From assembly GCA_019084245.1 (NCBI GenBank), contig JAHRFE010000026.1, forward strand, positions 124,001 to 188,000: a DNA stretch of 64,000 nt. Reading direction: 5' to 3'. Below the pieces are notes generated by a model. That model searched no databases, was not told where the DNA came from, and saw only the letters and a list, made by a program, of their open reading frames with translations. The position numbers and the translations under genes were made by a program. Every line of letters begins with the position of its first letter. The stretch's first letter is position 1. Source of the DNA: Hoeflea sp. (GTDB lineage: Bacteria; Pseudomonadota; Alphaproteobacteria; Rhizobiales; Rhizobiaceae). Positions 16,978-25,432 of this stretch are shown piece by piece.

Positions 16978-18057
16978 TTACTGTGGAAGCTGGTCGTCAA
17001 TGCCCGCGACGTAGAAGTTCAGGCCTGCGAGTTCGCCGTCTTCGGCCACTTGGCCTTCAGCCAGCCATTCGGAACCGTCCTGCTTCTTGATCGGGCCTGT
17101 GAACGGGTGGAATTCGCCAGAGGTGATCTTGGCCTCGGTTTCTTCCGCCATCGCCTTCACATCGTCAGGCATGTTCGTGTAGGGCGCCATCACCACGTGA
17201 CCTTCGGCCATGCCGGCCCAGGTTGCCTGCTGCTCCCAGGTTCCTTCGAGCACCGCCGTGATCCGTTCCATGTAATACGGACCCCATTCATCGATAATGG
17301 AGGTCAGCTGGGTGTTCGGTCCAAAGGCGATCATCTCGGACGCCTGTCCGAAGGCGTAGGCGCCACGCTCAGCGGCAACCTGCATCGGCGCGGTCGAATC
17401 GGTGTGCTGGGTCAGGATATCGACACCGCCATCGAGCAGCACCTTGGCGGCATCGGCTTCCTTGCCTGGATCGAACCAGGTGTTGACCCACACGACCTTG
17501 AGCTTGAATTCGGGATTGACCGACTGCGCGCCGAGCATGAAGGAGTTGATGCCCTGCACCACTTCCGGGATCGGGAACGAGGCGATGTATCCGGCCGAGC
17601 CGGTCTTCGACATTTTCGCGGCGATCTGCCCGATCACATAGCGGCCCTGGAAGAACTTCGAATCATAGGTCGCAACGTTCGGATGCTCGCGCTTGTAACC
17701 GGTGGCGTGCTCGAACTTGATGTCCGGAAAATCCTTGGCGACCTTGTTGGTCGCGTCCATGTAGCCGAAGGATGTGGTGAAGATGATGTTGCAGCCGGAC
17801 CGGGCGAAACGCTCGAGCGCGCGCTCGGAATCCGCACCTTCCGGCACGCTTTCCAGATAGGCGGTCTCAAGCTTGTCGCCGAGCTTTTCCTCGACATAGA
17901 GGCGGCCCTGGTCGTGCTGGTAGGACCAGCCAAAGTCGCCGACCGGGCCGACATAGATGAAGCATGCCTTGACCTTGTCCATGCCCTGGGCGTTGGCCGG
18001 AGCGGCGATGCCGGCGAGCGCTGTCGCCGCAGCGAGAAGAAATAGCGTCTTTTTCAT
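16978..18057 (-). CDS. BMP-family ABC transporter substrate-binding protein (nucleoside type)
   Basis: A 359-residue periplasmic protein of the basic membrane protein (BMP/PnrA-like) family. The start MKKTLFLLAAATALAGIAAPANA at 18057 gives a clean signal peptide of 23 residues; the frame is open further upstream but without such a signal. Family segments include YVGPVGDFGWSYQHDQGR, TTSFGYMDAT and TQHTDSTAPMQVAAERG. Proteins of this family in importers with two CUT2-like permeases bind purine nucleosides or related compounds. It is the last gene of the operon, after the ATPase and two permeases; the order is the reverse of the usual one with the binding protein first. Confidence 0.9.
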   Translation of the reverse strand: MKKTLFLLAAATALAGIAAPANAQGMDKVKACFIYVGPVGDFGWSYQHDQGRLYVEEKLGDKLETAYLESVPEGADSERALERFARSGCNIIFTTSFGYMDATNKVAKDFPDIKFEHATGYKREHPNVATYDSKFFQGRYVIGQIAAKMSKTGSAGYIASFPIPEVVQGINSFMLGAQSVNPEFKLKVVWVNTWFDPGKEADAAKVLLDGGVDILTQHTDSTAPMQVAAERGAYAFGQASEMIAFGPNTQLTSIIDEWGPYYMERITAVLEGTWEQQATWAGMAEGHVVMAPYTNMPDDVKAMAEETEAKITSGEFHPFTGPIKKQDGSEWLAEGQVAEDGELAGLNFYVAGIDDQLPQ

Positions 18058-18110
18058 TGAGTTCACCCTGTCTGGTTGGTTGTTGAGATCATGCCGTAAG
18101 CCTTGTTGTT

Positions 18111-19031
18111 CTATCTTTCCGGCACGAAGGACTTGCCGAGCGAAGCCGGCGTATTGATCAGCGTCATTCTCCGATTCAGCGATATGATAACAAGTACCGC
18201 AATCGTTGCGAGGTAGGGAAGAGCCGAAAGCAATTGCGATGGAATTCCGATGCCGCGCGATTGCGCGAACAATTGTCCGATCGACACGGCGCCAAACAGG
18301 TAGGCTCCAATCAACGCCCGTCCGGGGCGCCAGGAGGCAAACACCACCAGCGCCAGCGCGATCCAGCCTCGCCCCGCCGTCATGTTCTCCACCCATTGCG
18401 GCGTGTAGACGATCGACAGATGCGCTCCGGCAAGGCCGGCGCAGGCGCCGCCGAACATCACCGCAAGATACCGGGTCCGCACAACGTTGATACCGAGCGC
18501 ATGCGCCGACGAATGATTGTCGCCAATCGCCCGGAGCCGGAGCCCTGCCCGGCTCTTGAACAGGAACCAGCTCACGCCAAAGACCGCGATGATCGAGGTG
18601 TAAAAAATCGGATCCTGCGAAAACAGAACACGACCGATGAAAGGGATGTCAGACAGCAGCGGGATTTCAATCGCCGCGAGCTTGAGACCCGGAAGACCGA
18701 TAAAGGATTCGCCGATCATGCCGGACAATCCCAGCCCGAGAATTGTCAGCGCCAGCCCCGTCGCCACCTGGTTGGCAACCAGGGTCAGTGTAAGGAAGCC
18801 GAACAGCAGTGAGAACAGCATGCCCGAGACCAGCCCGCCAATGGCGCCGAGGCCGGCCGAGCCTGTCAGCTGAGCGATCGCAAAGGCCGCAACCGCCCCC
18901 ATGATCATCATGCCCTCGACGCCAAGATTGAGTACGCCTGAGCGTTCGACCACCAGTTCGCCGATCGCAGCAAGGAGCAGCGGCGTGGCCGCGGTGATGA
19001 TGGTCAAGATGATTGCCTGGGTCATGTCCAT
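18111..19031 (-). CDS. Nucleoside-type ABC transporter permease 2
   Basis: A 306-residue, strongly hydrophobic membrane protein of the BPD_transp_2 family with about eight to nine predicted helices. The segment GVLNLGVEGMMIMGA and RAIGDNHSSAHALGINV are typical of the second permease of BMP/Nup importers. Its ATG (19029-19031) shares one base with the stop of the preceding permease gene, so the two are translationally coupled and probably form a heterodimer in the inner membrane. Confidence 0.9.
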   Translation of the reverse strand: MDMTQAIILTIITAATPLLLAAIGELVVERSGVLNLGVEGMMIMGAVAAFAIAQLTGSAGLGAIGGLVSGMLFSLLFGFLTLTLVANQVATGLALTILGLGLSGMIGESFIGLPGLKLAAIEIPLLSDIPFIGRVLFSQDPIFYTSIIAVFGVSWFLFKSRAGLRLRAIGDNHSSAHALGINVVRTRYLAVMFGGACAGLAGAHLSIVYTPQWVENMTAGRGWIALALVVFASWRPGRALIGAYLFGAVSIGQLFAQSRGIGIPSQLLSALPYLATIAVLVIISLNRRMTLINTPASLGKSFVPER

Positions 19032-20116
19032 CAGGCGGCACTCCCTTTCTGCGCCGCGCCGAACACCAGCCGGATACGGTAGTGGATCAGCGTGTCGCAG
19101 CCCAGAACGAAGAACAGCAGCAGCCCCTGGAACAGGCGCGTCACCTTGTCGGTGATCCCGATCGAGATCTGCGCCGCCTCGCCGCCCAGATAGGTCAAGG
19201 CCAGGACCAGGCCGGCGGCAACGATCCCCAGCGGGTTGAGCCGTCCGAGGAAGGCCACGATGATGGCGGTGAAGCCGTAGCCGGGAGAAATCACCGGGCG
19301 CAGCTGCTCGATCGAGCCCGATACCTCCGCCATGCCTGCGAGTCCGGCGAGCGCGCCTGAAAGCAGGAAGGCGAAATAGACCATCTTCTTGTCGGAAAAG
19401 CCGGCAAACCGCCCTGCCCGGGCCGATTGACCAAGCACGGTGATCTCGAAGCCCTTGAGCGTACGGCGCATGACGAACCACAACACAATCGCCGCGATCA
19501 GCGCGAAACCAAAACCCCAATGGGTCTTGCCGGTCTCGATGATGCGCGGCAGCACCGCGTAGTCATGGAAGTTGCGCGTCTCGGGAAAATTGAAGCCTTC
19601 CGGGTTGCGCCAGGGGCCGCGCACCGTCCAGTCGAGGAACAGTTGCGCGACATAGACCAGCATCAGGCTGGTCAGGATCTCGTTGGTGTTGAGCCGCGCC
19701 TTGAGGAAGGCCGGAATCGCCGCATAGGCCGCGCCGCCTATCATGGCGAAGACAATCATCAGCGGCAGCACCAGCGGCGACTGCCAGCCATGAAACACCA
19801 CCGGCAGGATCGAGCCCGCCATGGCGCCGATGATGAACTGGCCCTCGGCGCCGATGTTCCAGTTGTTCGACCGGAAGCAGACCGACAGCCCCACCGCGAT
19901 CAGGATCAGCGGCGCAGCCTTGATCGCCAGTTCATGCAGCGACCAGATCTCGGTCAATGGTTCGATGAAGAAACTGTAGAGAGCTGCGACCGGATCCTTG
20001 CCGAGTGCAACGAACAGGATGACGCCGGCAATCAGGGTGAGACCAAGCGCCACGAAGGGCGACAGGACCGCAAACAGCGTGGAAACACCATCGCGCTTCT
20101 GGAGTTCAATGCGCAT
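19031..20116 (-). CDS. Nucleoside-type ABC transporter permease 1
   Basis: A 361-residue integral membrane protein of the BPD_transp_2 family. The motif SNNWNIGAEGQFIIGA is a hallmark of the first permease in BMP-type importers. The start MRIELQKRDG at 20116 overlaps the end of the ATPase gene by 11 bases. An open extension of 11 codons upstream has no support. It pairs with the product of the next gene. Confidence 0.9.
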   Translation of the reverse strand: MRIELQKRDGVSTLFAVLSPFVALGLTLIAGVILFVALGKDPVAALYSFFIEPLTEIWSLHELAIKAAPLILIAVGLSVCFRSNNWNIGAEGQFIIGAMAGSILPVVFHGWQSPLVLPLMIVFAMIGGAAYAAIPAFLKARLNTNEILTSLMLVYVAQLFLDWTVRGPWRNPEGFNFPETRNFHDYAVLPRIIETGKTHWGFGFALIAAIVLWFVMRRTLKGFEITVLGQSARAGRFAGFSDKKMVYFAFLLSGALAGLAGMAEVSGSIEQLRPVISPGYGFTAIIVAFLGRLNPLGIVAAGLVLALTYLGGEAAQISIGITDKVTRLFQGLLLFFVLGCDTLIHYRIRLVFGAAQKGSAA

Positions 20117-21680
20117 GCAACGCCTCCGGCTGGGGATGCCCGGCGCCATCGTGAAAACCGCCCATCAGCAATCCGATGCGCTCGCGAGTCATGGTGGCGA
20201 CCGGTTCGGGCCGGGACAGCCGCCCCTCATTGAGGACAGCTACGCGGCTCGCGATCTCGAAGACTTCGTCAAGATCCTGGCTGATGACTATGACCGCTGA
20301 ACCGCTCTTGGCCAGATCAATCAACGCCTGGCGAATGCGGCTGGCGGCGCCTGCGTCCACGCCCCAGGTCGGCTGGTTGACGACCAGCACGCGCGGCTGG
20401 CGGTCGAGTTCACGGCCAACGATGAATTTCTGCAGATTGCCGCCCGACAACGATCCGGCCATGGGGTCCACCAGCGATTTTCGCACGTCCATGGCGCTCG
20501 AGATTCGCTTGGTGGCGGTGGCCACGGGGCCGGCGTTGATCAGGCCCAGCCATCCGCCGCTGAGGAAGGTCTTGCGGTCCGACGCATAGCGCGACAGCAC
20601 CAGGTTGCTGCTGAGGTTCATGTTCGGGACCGCGGCATGGCCGTGGCGTTCTTCGGGCACGAAGCTGCAGCCCATCAGCCGGCGCGCGGTGATCCCGAGA
20701 CGCCCGGCGGCAACGCCCGCGATGCGGATCGAGTCCGCGTCAGACACGGTCACTTCGCCCGAGAGCACGTCGAAGAGTTCGCTCTGGCCATTGCCCGCGA
20801 CACCGGCAATGGCGATGACTTCGCCGGCCCGGACCGTGAGGTCCACATCCTTCAAGGTAACCGCGAACGGACTGCGCGCCGGCGCCGACAGTTTTTGGAC
20901 CTCCACCAGCACCTCACCCGGTTCGCCCAGCCCGGCGCCGGAGACCGTCGCGACTTCGCCGCCGACCATCATGCGGGCCAGCGAAGAGGGCGTCTCCTGG
21001 CGCGGGTCGCAGGCGCCAGTCACCTTGCCGTGGCGCAGCACCGTGGCGCGGTCGCAGATGCGCTGCACCTCCTCGAGGCGGTGGGAAATATAGAGAACCG
21101 ACCGGCCTTCGGCCTTGAGCTTGGCCAGCGTCTCGAACAGCTTGTCGGCTTCCTGGGGCGTGAGCACCGAGGTCGGCTCGTCAAGAATGATCAGTTCCGG
21201 ATTTTGCAGCAGCGCGCGGACAATCTCGATGCGCTGGCGTTCGCCGACGGAGAGATCGGCCACATGGGCTGACGGATCGAGCGGCAGGCCGTAGTCCAGT
21301 GAAAGCCGCCGCGCTTCATCTGAGATTTTCTCGATCGGGACCTTGCCATCGAGCGCCAGGGCGATGTTTTCAGCCACGGTCAGGGCTTCGAACAGCGAGA
21401 AATGCTGGAACACCATGCCGATACCGGTGGCGCGCGCCTCGCCGGGGCTGCCGATCTTGACCGGCTTGCCTTTCCACAGAATTTCGCCGCCGCTCGGATC
21501 GAGCACGCCGAACAGCATCTTGACCAGAGTCGACTTGCCGGCGCCATTCTCGCCCAGCAGCGCATGCACTTCACCGGGTGCGATTGCCAGATCAATGGCA
21601 TCGCAAGCCCTGAGGCTTCCGAAGATCTTGGTCAGCCCCCTGGTTTCCAGAAGCGGTATCTCGGACTGCTGGTTTTCCAC
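20106..21680 (-). CDS. Nucleoside-type ABC transporter ATP-binding protein
   Basis: A protein of about 524 residues with two ATP-binding cassettes in tandem, as in NupO/RbsA-like ATPases. The first domain has [14 protein letters not shown] and LIILDEPTSVL; the second has the degenerate P-loop GVAGNGQSE and a LSGGNLQK signature. A GTG at 21678-21680 preceded by GGGGGGTGAC is the most likely start, because upstream residues show no homology and no ribosome site. It is the first gene of the importer operon, with the two permeases and binding protein following. Confidence 0.88.
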   Translation of the reverse strand: MENQQSEIPLLETRGLTKIFGSLRACDAIDLAIAPGEVHALLGENGAGKSTLVKMLFGVLDPSGGEILWKGKPVKIGSPGEARATGIGMVFQHFSLFEALTVAENIALALDGKVPIEKISDEARRLSLDYGLPLDPSAHVADLSVGERQRIEIVRALLQNPELIILDEPTSVLTPQEADKLFETLAKLKAEGRSVLYISHRLEEVQRICDRATVLRHGKVTGACDPRQETPSSLARMMVGGEVATVSGAGLGEPGEVLVEVQKLSAPARSPFAVTLKDVDLTVRAGEVIAIAGVAGNGQSELFDVLSGEVTVSDADSIRIAGVAAGRLGITARRLMGCSFVPEERHGHAAVPNMNLSSNLVLSRYASDRKTFLSGGWLGLINAGPVATATKRISSAMDVRKSLVDPMAGSLSGGNLQKFIVGRELDRQPRVLVVNQPTWGVDAGAASRIRQALIDLAKSGSAVIVISQDLDEVFEIASRVAVLNEGRLSRPEPVATMTRERIGLLMGGFHDGAGHPQPEALHAH

Positions 21681-21768
21681 GTCACCCCCCGGACTCAGGC
21701 ACCTTTCGGATTCGCCTAGTTTTGAGGCGTTTTTCCGCAAAGCACAAGAAACAAGCTTCACTATCTGG

Positions 21769-21783
21769 CCTTGAATTTCAAGG
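21769..21783. promoter_or_regulatory. Palindrome upstream of the BMP importer operon, candidate operator
   Basis: CCTTGAA-T-TTCAAGG is a perfect 7+1+7 palindrome about 90 bp upstream of the ATPase start codon. The distance suits an operator in or near the promoter. No regulator gene is adjacent; the factor is unknown. Confidence 0.4.
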
Positions 21784-21984
21784 GATCTTTATGGACGTCG
21801 GTGTTGCCCCGGATTCTCATGAAACGCAATAATTGTGCGTCGCACAAGAGGCCGATGACAGAAAATATCAAATGTTTTCATGGGCAGGCGGATTTCGATC
21901 TGTAGCCACAGGCGAAAACCGCCGGCCTTTGCCAAAATAATTTTGAGAGTGCTTCAACCTCGGTCGCCCGGGTCCCGCCATGCC

Positions 21985-22959
21985 TCACGGCTTGAGAACC
22001 GTCACGCCGGTGGTCTTGCGTCCTTCGAGATCGGTGTGCGCCTGTGCGGCTTCGGCCAGCTTGTAGCGTTGATTGATGTCGATCTTGACAATGCCGCGGG
22101 CAACGACGTCGAACAGGGCGTTTGCCGAGGCTTCGAGGTCTTCCCGGCTGGCGATGTAGGTGAACAGGGTCGGCCGGGTGGCAAACAGCGATCCCTTTTG
22201 CGACAGGATTCCGATGTTGATCGGCTCGATCGGGCCGGAGGACTGGCCGAAGCTCGCCCAGAGTCCGCGAGGACGCAGGCAGTCGAGCGAACCGGGAAAC
22301 GTGTCCTTGCCGACCGAATCATAGACCACATCGACGCCCTTGCCGCCGGTGATGTCCTTGACCCGTTCGACGAAATCCTCGGTCCGGTAATTGATGACGT
22401 GATCATAGCCGTTGGCCGCGGCAAGCTCGGCCTTTTCGGCAGACCCCACCGTTCCGATCACGGTGGCGCCGAGCGCCTTGGCCCATTGCCCGGCAATCAG
22501 CCCGACACCGCCTGCGGCGGCATGAAACAGGATCGTGTCACCCGGCTGAACGACATGGGTACGGCGAAGCAGGTATTCCGCGGTCATGCCCTTGAGCATC
22601 ATGCCGGCGGCAACGTCCAGCTCGATGCCGTCGGGCACCTTGACGATCTTTTCGGCGGCAATCACCCGCTCCTCGGCATAGGCGCCGATCGGCCCGGCAT
22701 AGGCGATGCGGTCGCCCTCCTTGAACCGCGTCACCCCTTCGCCGACGGCGGTGACAATGCCTGCGCCTTCATTGCCCGGAACCAGCGGCAGGCCATTGGG
22801 CGCAGGATAGAGCCCGGTGCGGAAATAGACGTCGATGAAATTGAGCCCGACGGCTTCATGGCGGATGCGGACTTCCCCGGCTCCCGGATCTGAAATCGCG
22901 TGGTCCCGCCATTCCAGGACCTCCGGGCCGCCATGCTTCGATACCAGGATTGCTTTCAT
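21985..22959 (-). CDS. Quinone oxidoreductase, zeta-crystallin type
   Basis: A 324-residue NADPH-dependent quinone oxidoreductase of the medium-chain dehydrogenase/reductase family. The cofactor-binding motif AAAGGVGLIAGQWAKALGA (a Rossmann AxxGGVG variant) and the N-terminal GLNFIDVYFRTGLYP are typical; zinc ligands are absent. The ATG at 22959 (MKAILVSKHGG) is preferred because GGAG stands nine bases before it; two earlier in-frame starts overlap that site. It probably is the last gene of the DUF2182-DUF1326-pcs-qor run on the minus strand. Confidence 0.88.
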   Translation of the reverse strand: MKAILVSKHGGPEVLEWRDHAISDPGAGEVRIRHEAVGLNFIDVYFRTGLYPAPNGLPLVPGNEGAGIVTAVGEGVTRFKEGDRIAYAGPIGAYAEERVIAAEKIVKVPDGIELDVAAGMMLKGMTAEYLLRRTHVVQPGDTILFHAAAGGVGLIAGQWAKALGATVIGTVGSAEKAELAAANGYDHVINYRTEDFVERVKDITGGKGVDVVYDSVGKDTFPGSLDCLRPRGLWASFGQSSGPIEPINIGILSQKGSLFATRPTLFTYIASREDLEASANALFDVVARGIVKIDINQRYKLAEAAQAHTDLEGRKTTGVTVLKP

Positions 22960-23010
22960 CTTACTCATCTCCACTCAAGCCGGTCATCGGACCGGAATTA
23001 CATATCTGGC

Positions 23011-23748
23011 TCAGTTTGAAGCCCTTTTGCCGAGATCGGGGAACATCTGCATGACCCCGCCAATGCAGAACAGATAGGCGCCGGTCAGCATCACCGCCCA
23101 CATCAGCCAGTCCGGGCTGTTGAAATGCAGCAGAAGCGCGTATCCCGACAGGACCGACCAGACCCCGAATATCGTCAGGTTGACCGGACGGAGCCTGACA
23201 ACGCGGACGGGATGCAGGAAGTTGATCGGAAGGAATGTCATGAAGACAGCTGCCAGCACGATGCCGAAGGCCACCAGTTCCGACGGATTGGTCACGAACA
23301 GCGTGAACACCAGCATGTTCCAGACCACGGGAAAGCCTGAGAAGAAATTCTCGTCGGTCTTCATGCCCATGTCAGCATAATAGATGGCGCTCGACACCAC
23401 GATCAGGCCGGCGGCGACAAAGGACAGCGGCTCACCGATCATGCCGCTCTGATAGAGCGCGAAGGCCGGAATCAGCACATAGGTGACATAGTCGATGACA
23501 TTGTCGAGCATCACGCCGGACCAGTTCGGCAGCACTTCCTTGACATTGAGCTTGCGCGCGATCGGACCGTCGATGCCGTCGATCAGCATGGCGACACCCA
23601 GCCACCACCACAGATCGACGAACCGCCCTTCCGCCGCCGCTACCAGCGCCAGGAACGCCATATAGGAACCGGTGGCGGTCAGAATATGGACAGAAAACGC
23701 CCTGATTTCCGCGTAAGGAACGCGGCGATACTTGAATGGAAGCTTCAT
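23011..23748 (-). CDS. pcs: Phosphatidylcholine synthase
   Basis: A 245-residue inner-membrane CDP-alcohol phosphotransferase that joins CDP-diacylglycerol and choline to make phosphatidylcholine. The catalytic aspartate-rich motif is seen as DGIDGPIARKLN followed by SGVMLDNVIDY (spacing as in Pcs, a modified form of the family motif). About eight hydrophobic helices follow. Pcs is characteristic of rhizobia, Brucella and relatives. The gene starts 23 bp after the DUF1326 stop and is followed after 51 bp by the oxidoreductase, all on one strand. Confidence 0.93.
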   Translation of the reverse strand: MKLPFKYRRVPYAEIRAFSVHILTATGSYMAFLALVAAAEGRFVDLWWWLGVAMLIDGIDGPIARKLNVKEVLPNWSGVMLDNVIDYVTYVLIPAFALYQSGMIGEPLSFVAAGLIVVSSAIYYADMGMKTDENFFSGFPVVWNMLVFTLFVTNPSELVAFGIVLAAVFMTFLPINFLHPVRVVRLRPVNLTIFGVWSVLSGYALLLHFNSPDWLMWAVMLTGAYLFCIGGVMQMFPDLGKRASN

Positions 23749-23771
23749 GCCGCCAGCACCCTCTCCGCGCC

Positions 23772-24389
23772 CTAGTTGGGTCCGCTCCAGTCGAGCTTGC
23801 AGATTTCGGCCGAGCGGCCGGCGAAATTCCAGTTGCGGCCGAAGGCGCGCATCTTGGACCGTTCGGATTTTGCCACGATGATCTCGGGCGCGATCCAGTA
23901 TTCCGAATTGGAGATCACGGTGTCCTCGCCGTGGTTCTTGCCCGGGATCGGCGAAATGACACCGTCGATGATCTTTGGGATCTTGACGATGCGCTTCTTG
24001 TCCTCGATCTCGTAGCTGATCGGCTCCTGCTGAACGCCCAGGAAATTGCCGACCAGGATCGACAGCAACGATGTGGTGCCACCGGCCTTGCCGGTGAATA
24101 TCTTCGTGAATGCCTTGGTGGCGTAGATCGAGGCGCGCTTGTCGACGAACAGGCCGGCAGTCCAGTTGCCCCGGCTCATATAGCCCGGGATTTCCATGAC
24201 CAGACCGAGATTGAGGCCGGACAGATCGGTGTCGCCGTAATAGCCGTTGTCAACCTTGAACCCGGCCCAGGTCTGGCAATAGCCCTCGGTTGGCGGATGC
24301 TGGCCGAGCGAAATCACGCAAGGGCAGAACACCGTGCAATTGCACGACAGCACCAGTTCGCCCTTCAAGGCCCACTCCACATCACCCAT
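23772..24389 (-). CDS. DUF1326 domain-containing protein
   Basis: A 205-residue soluble protein that fits the DUF1326 family, function unknown. Near the N-terminus it has a compact cysteine cluster, CNCTVFCPC, plus one Cys in GYCQTW; such spacing could bind a metal ion or an iron-sulfur cluster. No signal peptide or membrane helix is evident. The ATG at 24389 has GGGAG nine bases upstream, better than the in-frame TTG before it. It follows the DUF2182 gene after 18 bp; these two families are frequent neighbours, and the physical linkage suggests a functional pair. Confidence 0.85.
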   Translation of the reverse strand: MGDVEWALKGELVLSCNCTVFCPCVISLGQHPPTEGYCQTWAGFKVDNGYYGDTDLSGLNLGLVMEIPGYMSRGNWTAGLFVDKRASIYATKAFTKIFTGKAGGTTSLLSILVGNFLGVQQEPISYEIEDKKRIVKIPKIIDGVISPIPGKNHGEDTVISNSEYWIAPEIIVAKSERSKMRAFGRNWNFAGRSAEICKLDWSGPN

Positions 24390-24407
24390 GCAGACCAACT
24401 CCCGATG

Positions 24408-25340
24408 TCATGTCAGTGCCCCCCAAATCAGCGCAACTCCCCACAAGCTCACTATCGCGCCGCCTGCCTGCGTTGTCACCCGGCCAGCCCCGGTTTTTTC
24501 CAGAAATGTGAACACCGTCAACGCCGCCATCCAGACCACATTCATGCTGCCCACTGCAAGCATGATCAGCATCAGCGCCCAGCAGCACCCCAGGCACCAG
24601 ACCCCCTGCTCCATCCCGAGCCGGAACACGCCGCGGGCGTTTGTTTGCCAGCGCGAGAACAGCGTCGTGAACGGATTTCGGCACTTGTTGAGGCACGCCT
24701 GTTTGAGCGAGGTGAACTGATAGGCGCCGGCGCCCAGCAGGATGATCCCGGCGATTACGCCTCTGACAGGGGCGGTGACCGAAGCGCCGGTGAAAGTCCC
24801 GATCAGCATCTGGACAATGGTAAACAGCATCGCGGCCAGTGCCCAGACAAAGAGATATCCGGCGGCCAGAACCGCGGGATGGACCACGGGGTCGCCGCGA
24901 CCGGCCGCGGTGTCGGCGATTTCGGCATAGGTGCGGATCATCGGGGCCGCGACCGGCAGCATCATGGCCGCGGACATGGCGAACCACATCACAAACAAGG
25001 CAAAGGCCAGCGACAGGAACGACCCGTCGGCGGTCATGGGGCTCGAGCCGCCCGACAGGCAAAGGTCAGCGATGATGGCCGCGAAGGATCCCGGATCAAC
25101 CGGCAAGAAACGGGCAAACAACGACATGCCTGGCCCGAGCGGCCGCGCCGAGCCTTCGATGCCAGCAATCGAACCAGCCATGGAAAGCAGGAACCACCAG
25201 GCGATCCCGGCGGTCAGCGCCACCATGGCAAGCACCGGCCACACCGGCCGCCGCGCCAGGCTGGCAATGGCCCGCCCCGGCCGGTCCAGCTGATCGAACC
25301 GGCCGTCGAGCGGATCCCTGTTTCCGCGAGGCGTGAACAT
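24408..25340 (-). CDS. DUF2182 membrane protein
   Basis: A multi-pass membrane protein that fits DUF2182, described as a predicted metal-binding integral membrane protein. With the start used here (MFTPRGNRDP) it has 310 residues; the frame stays open for 24 codons upstream from a TTG, so the start is uncertain. There are about seven hydrophobic segments. Conserved cysteine motifs QACLNKC and WCLGCCW lie next to membrane segments and could coordinate a metal. It is the first gene of a four-gene run with DUF1326, pcs and a quinone oxidoreductase, and is divergent from the UbiH-family gene. Confidence 0.82.
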   Translation of the reverse strand: MFTPRGNRDPLDGRFDQLDRPGRAIASLARRPVWPVLAMVALTAGIAWWFLLSMAGSIAGIEGSARPLGPGMSLFARFLPVDPGSFAAIIADLCLSGGSSPMTADGSFLSLAFALFVMWFAMSAAMMLPVAAPMIRTYAEIADTAAGRGDPVVHPAVLAAGYLFVWALAAMLFTIVQMLIGTFTGASVTAPVRGVIAGIILLGAGAYQFTSLKQACLNKCRNPFTTLFSRWQTNARGVFRLGMEQGVWCLGCCWALMLIMLAVGSMNVVWMAALTVFTFLEKTGAGRVTTQAGGAIVSLWGVALIWGALT

Positions 25341-25432
25341 GCGCCAATTGATCCCATGGAGTTCGTTTGCCAAGCGATGTAAAGGATGAACCAACCACGT
25401 GGCAATCGGCAACCAACTGAAAGGCCGAAGAA

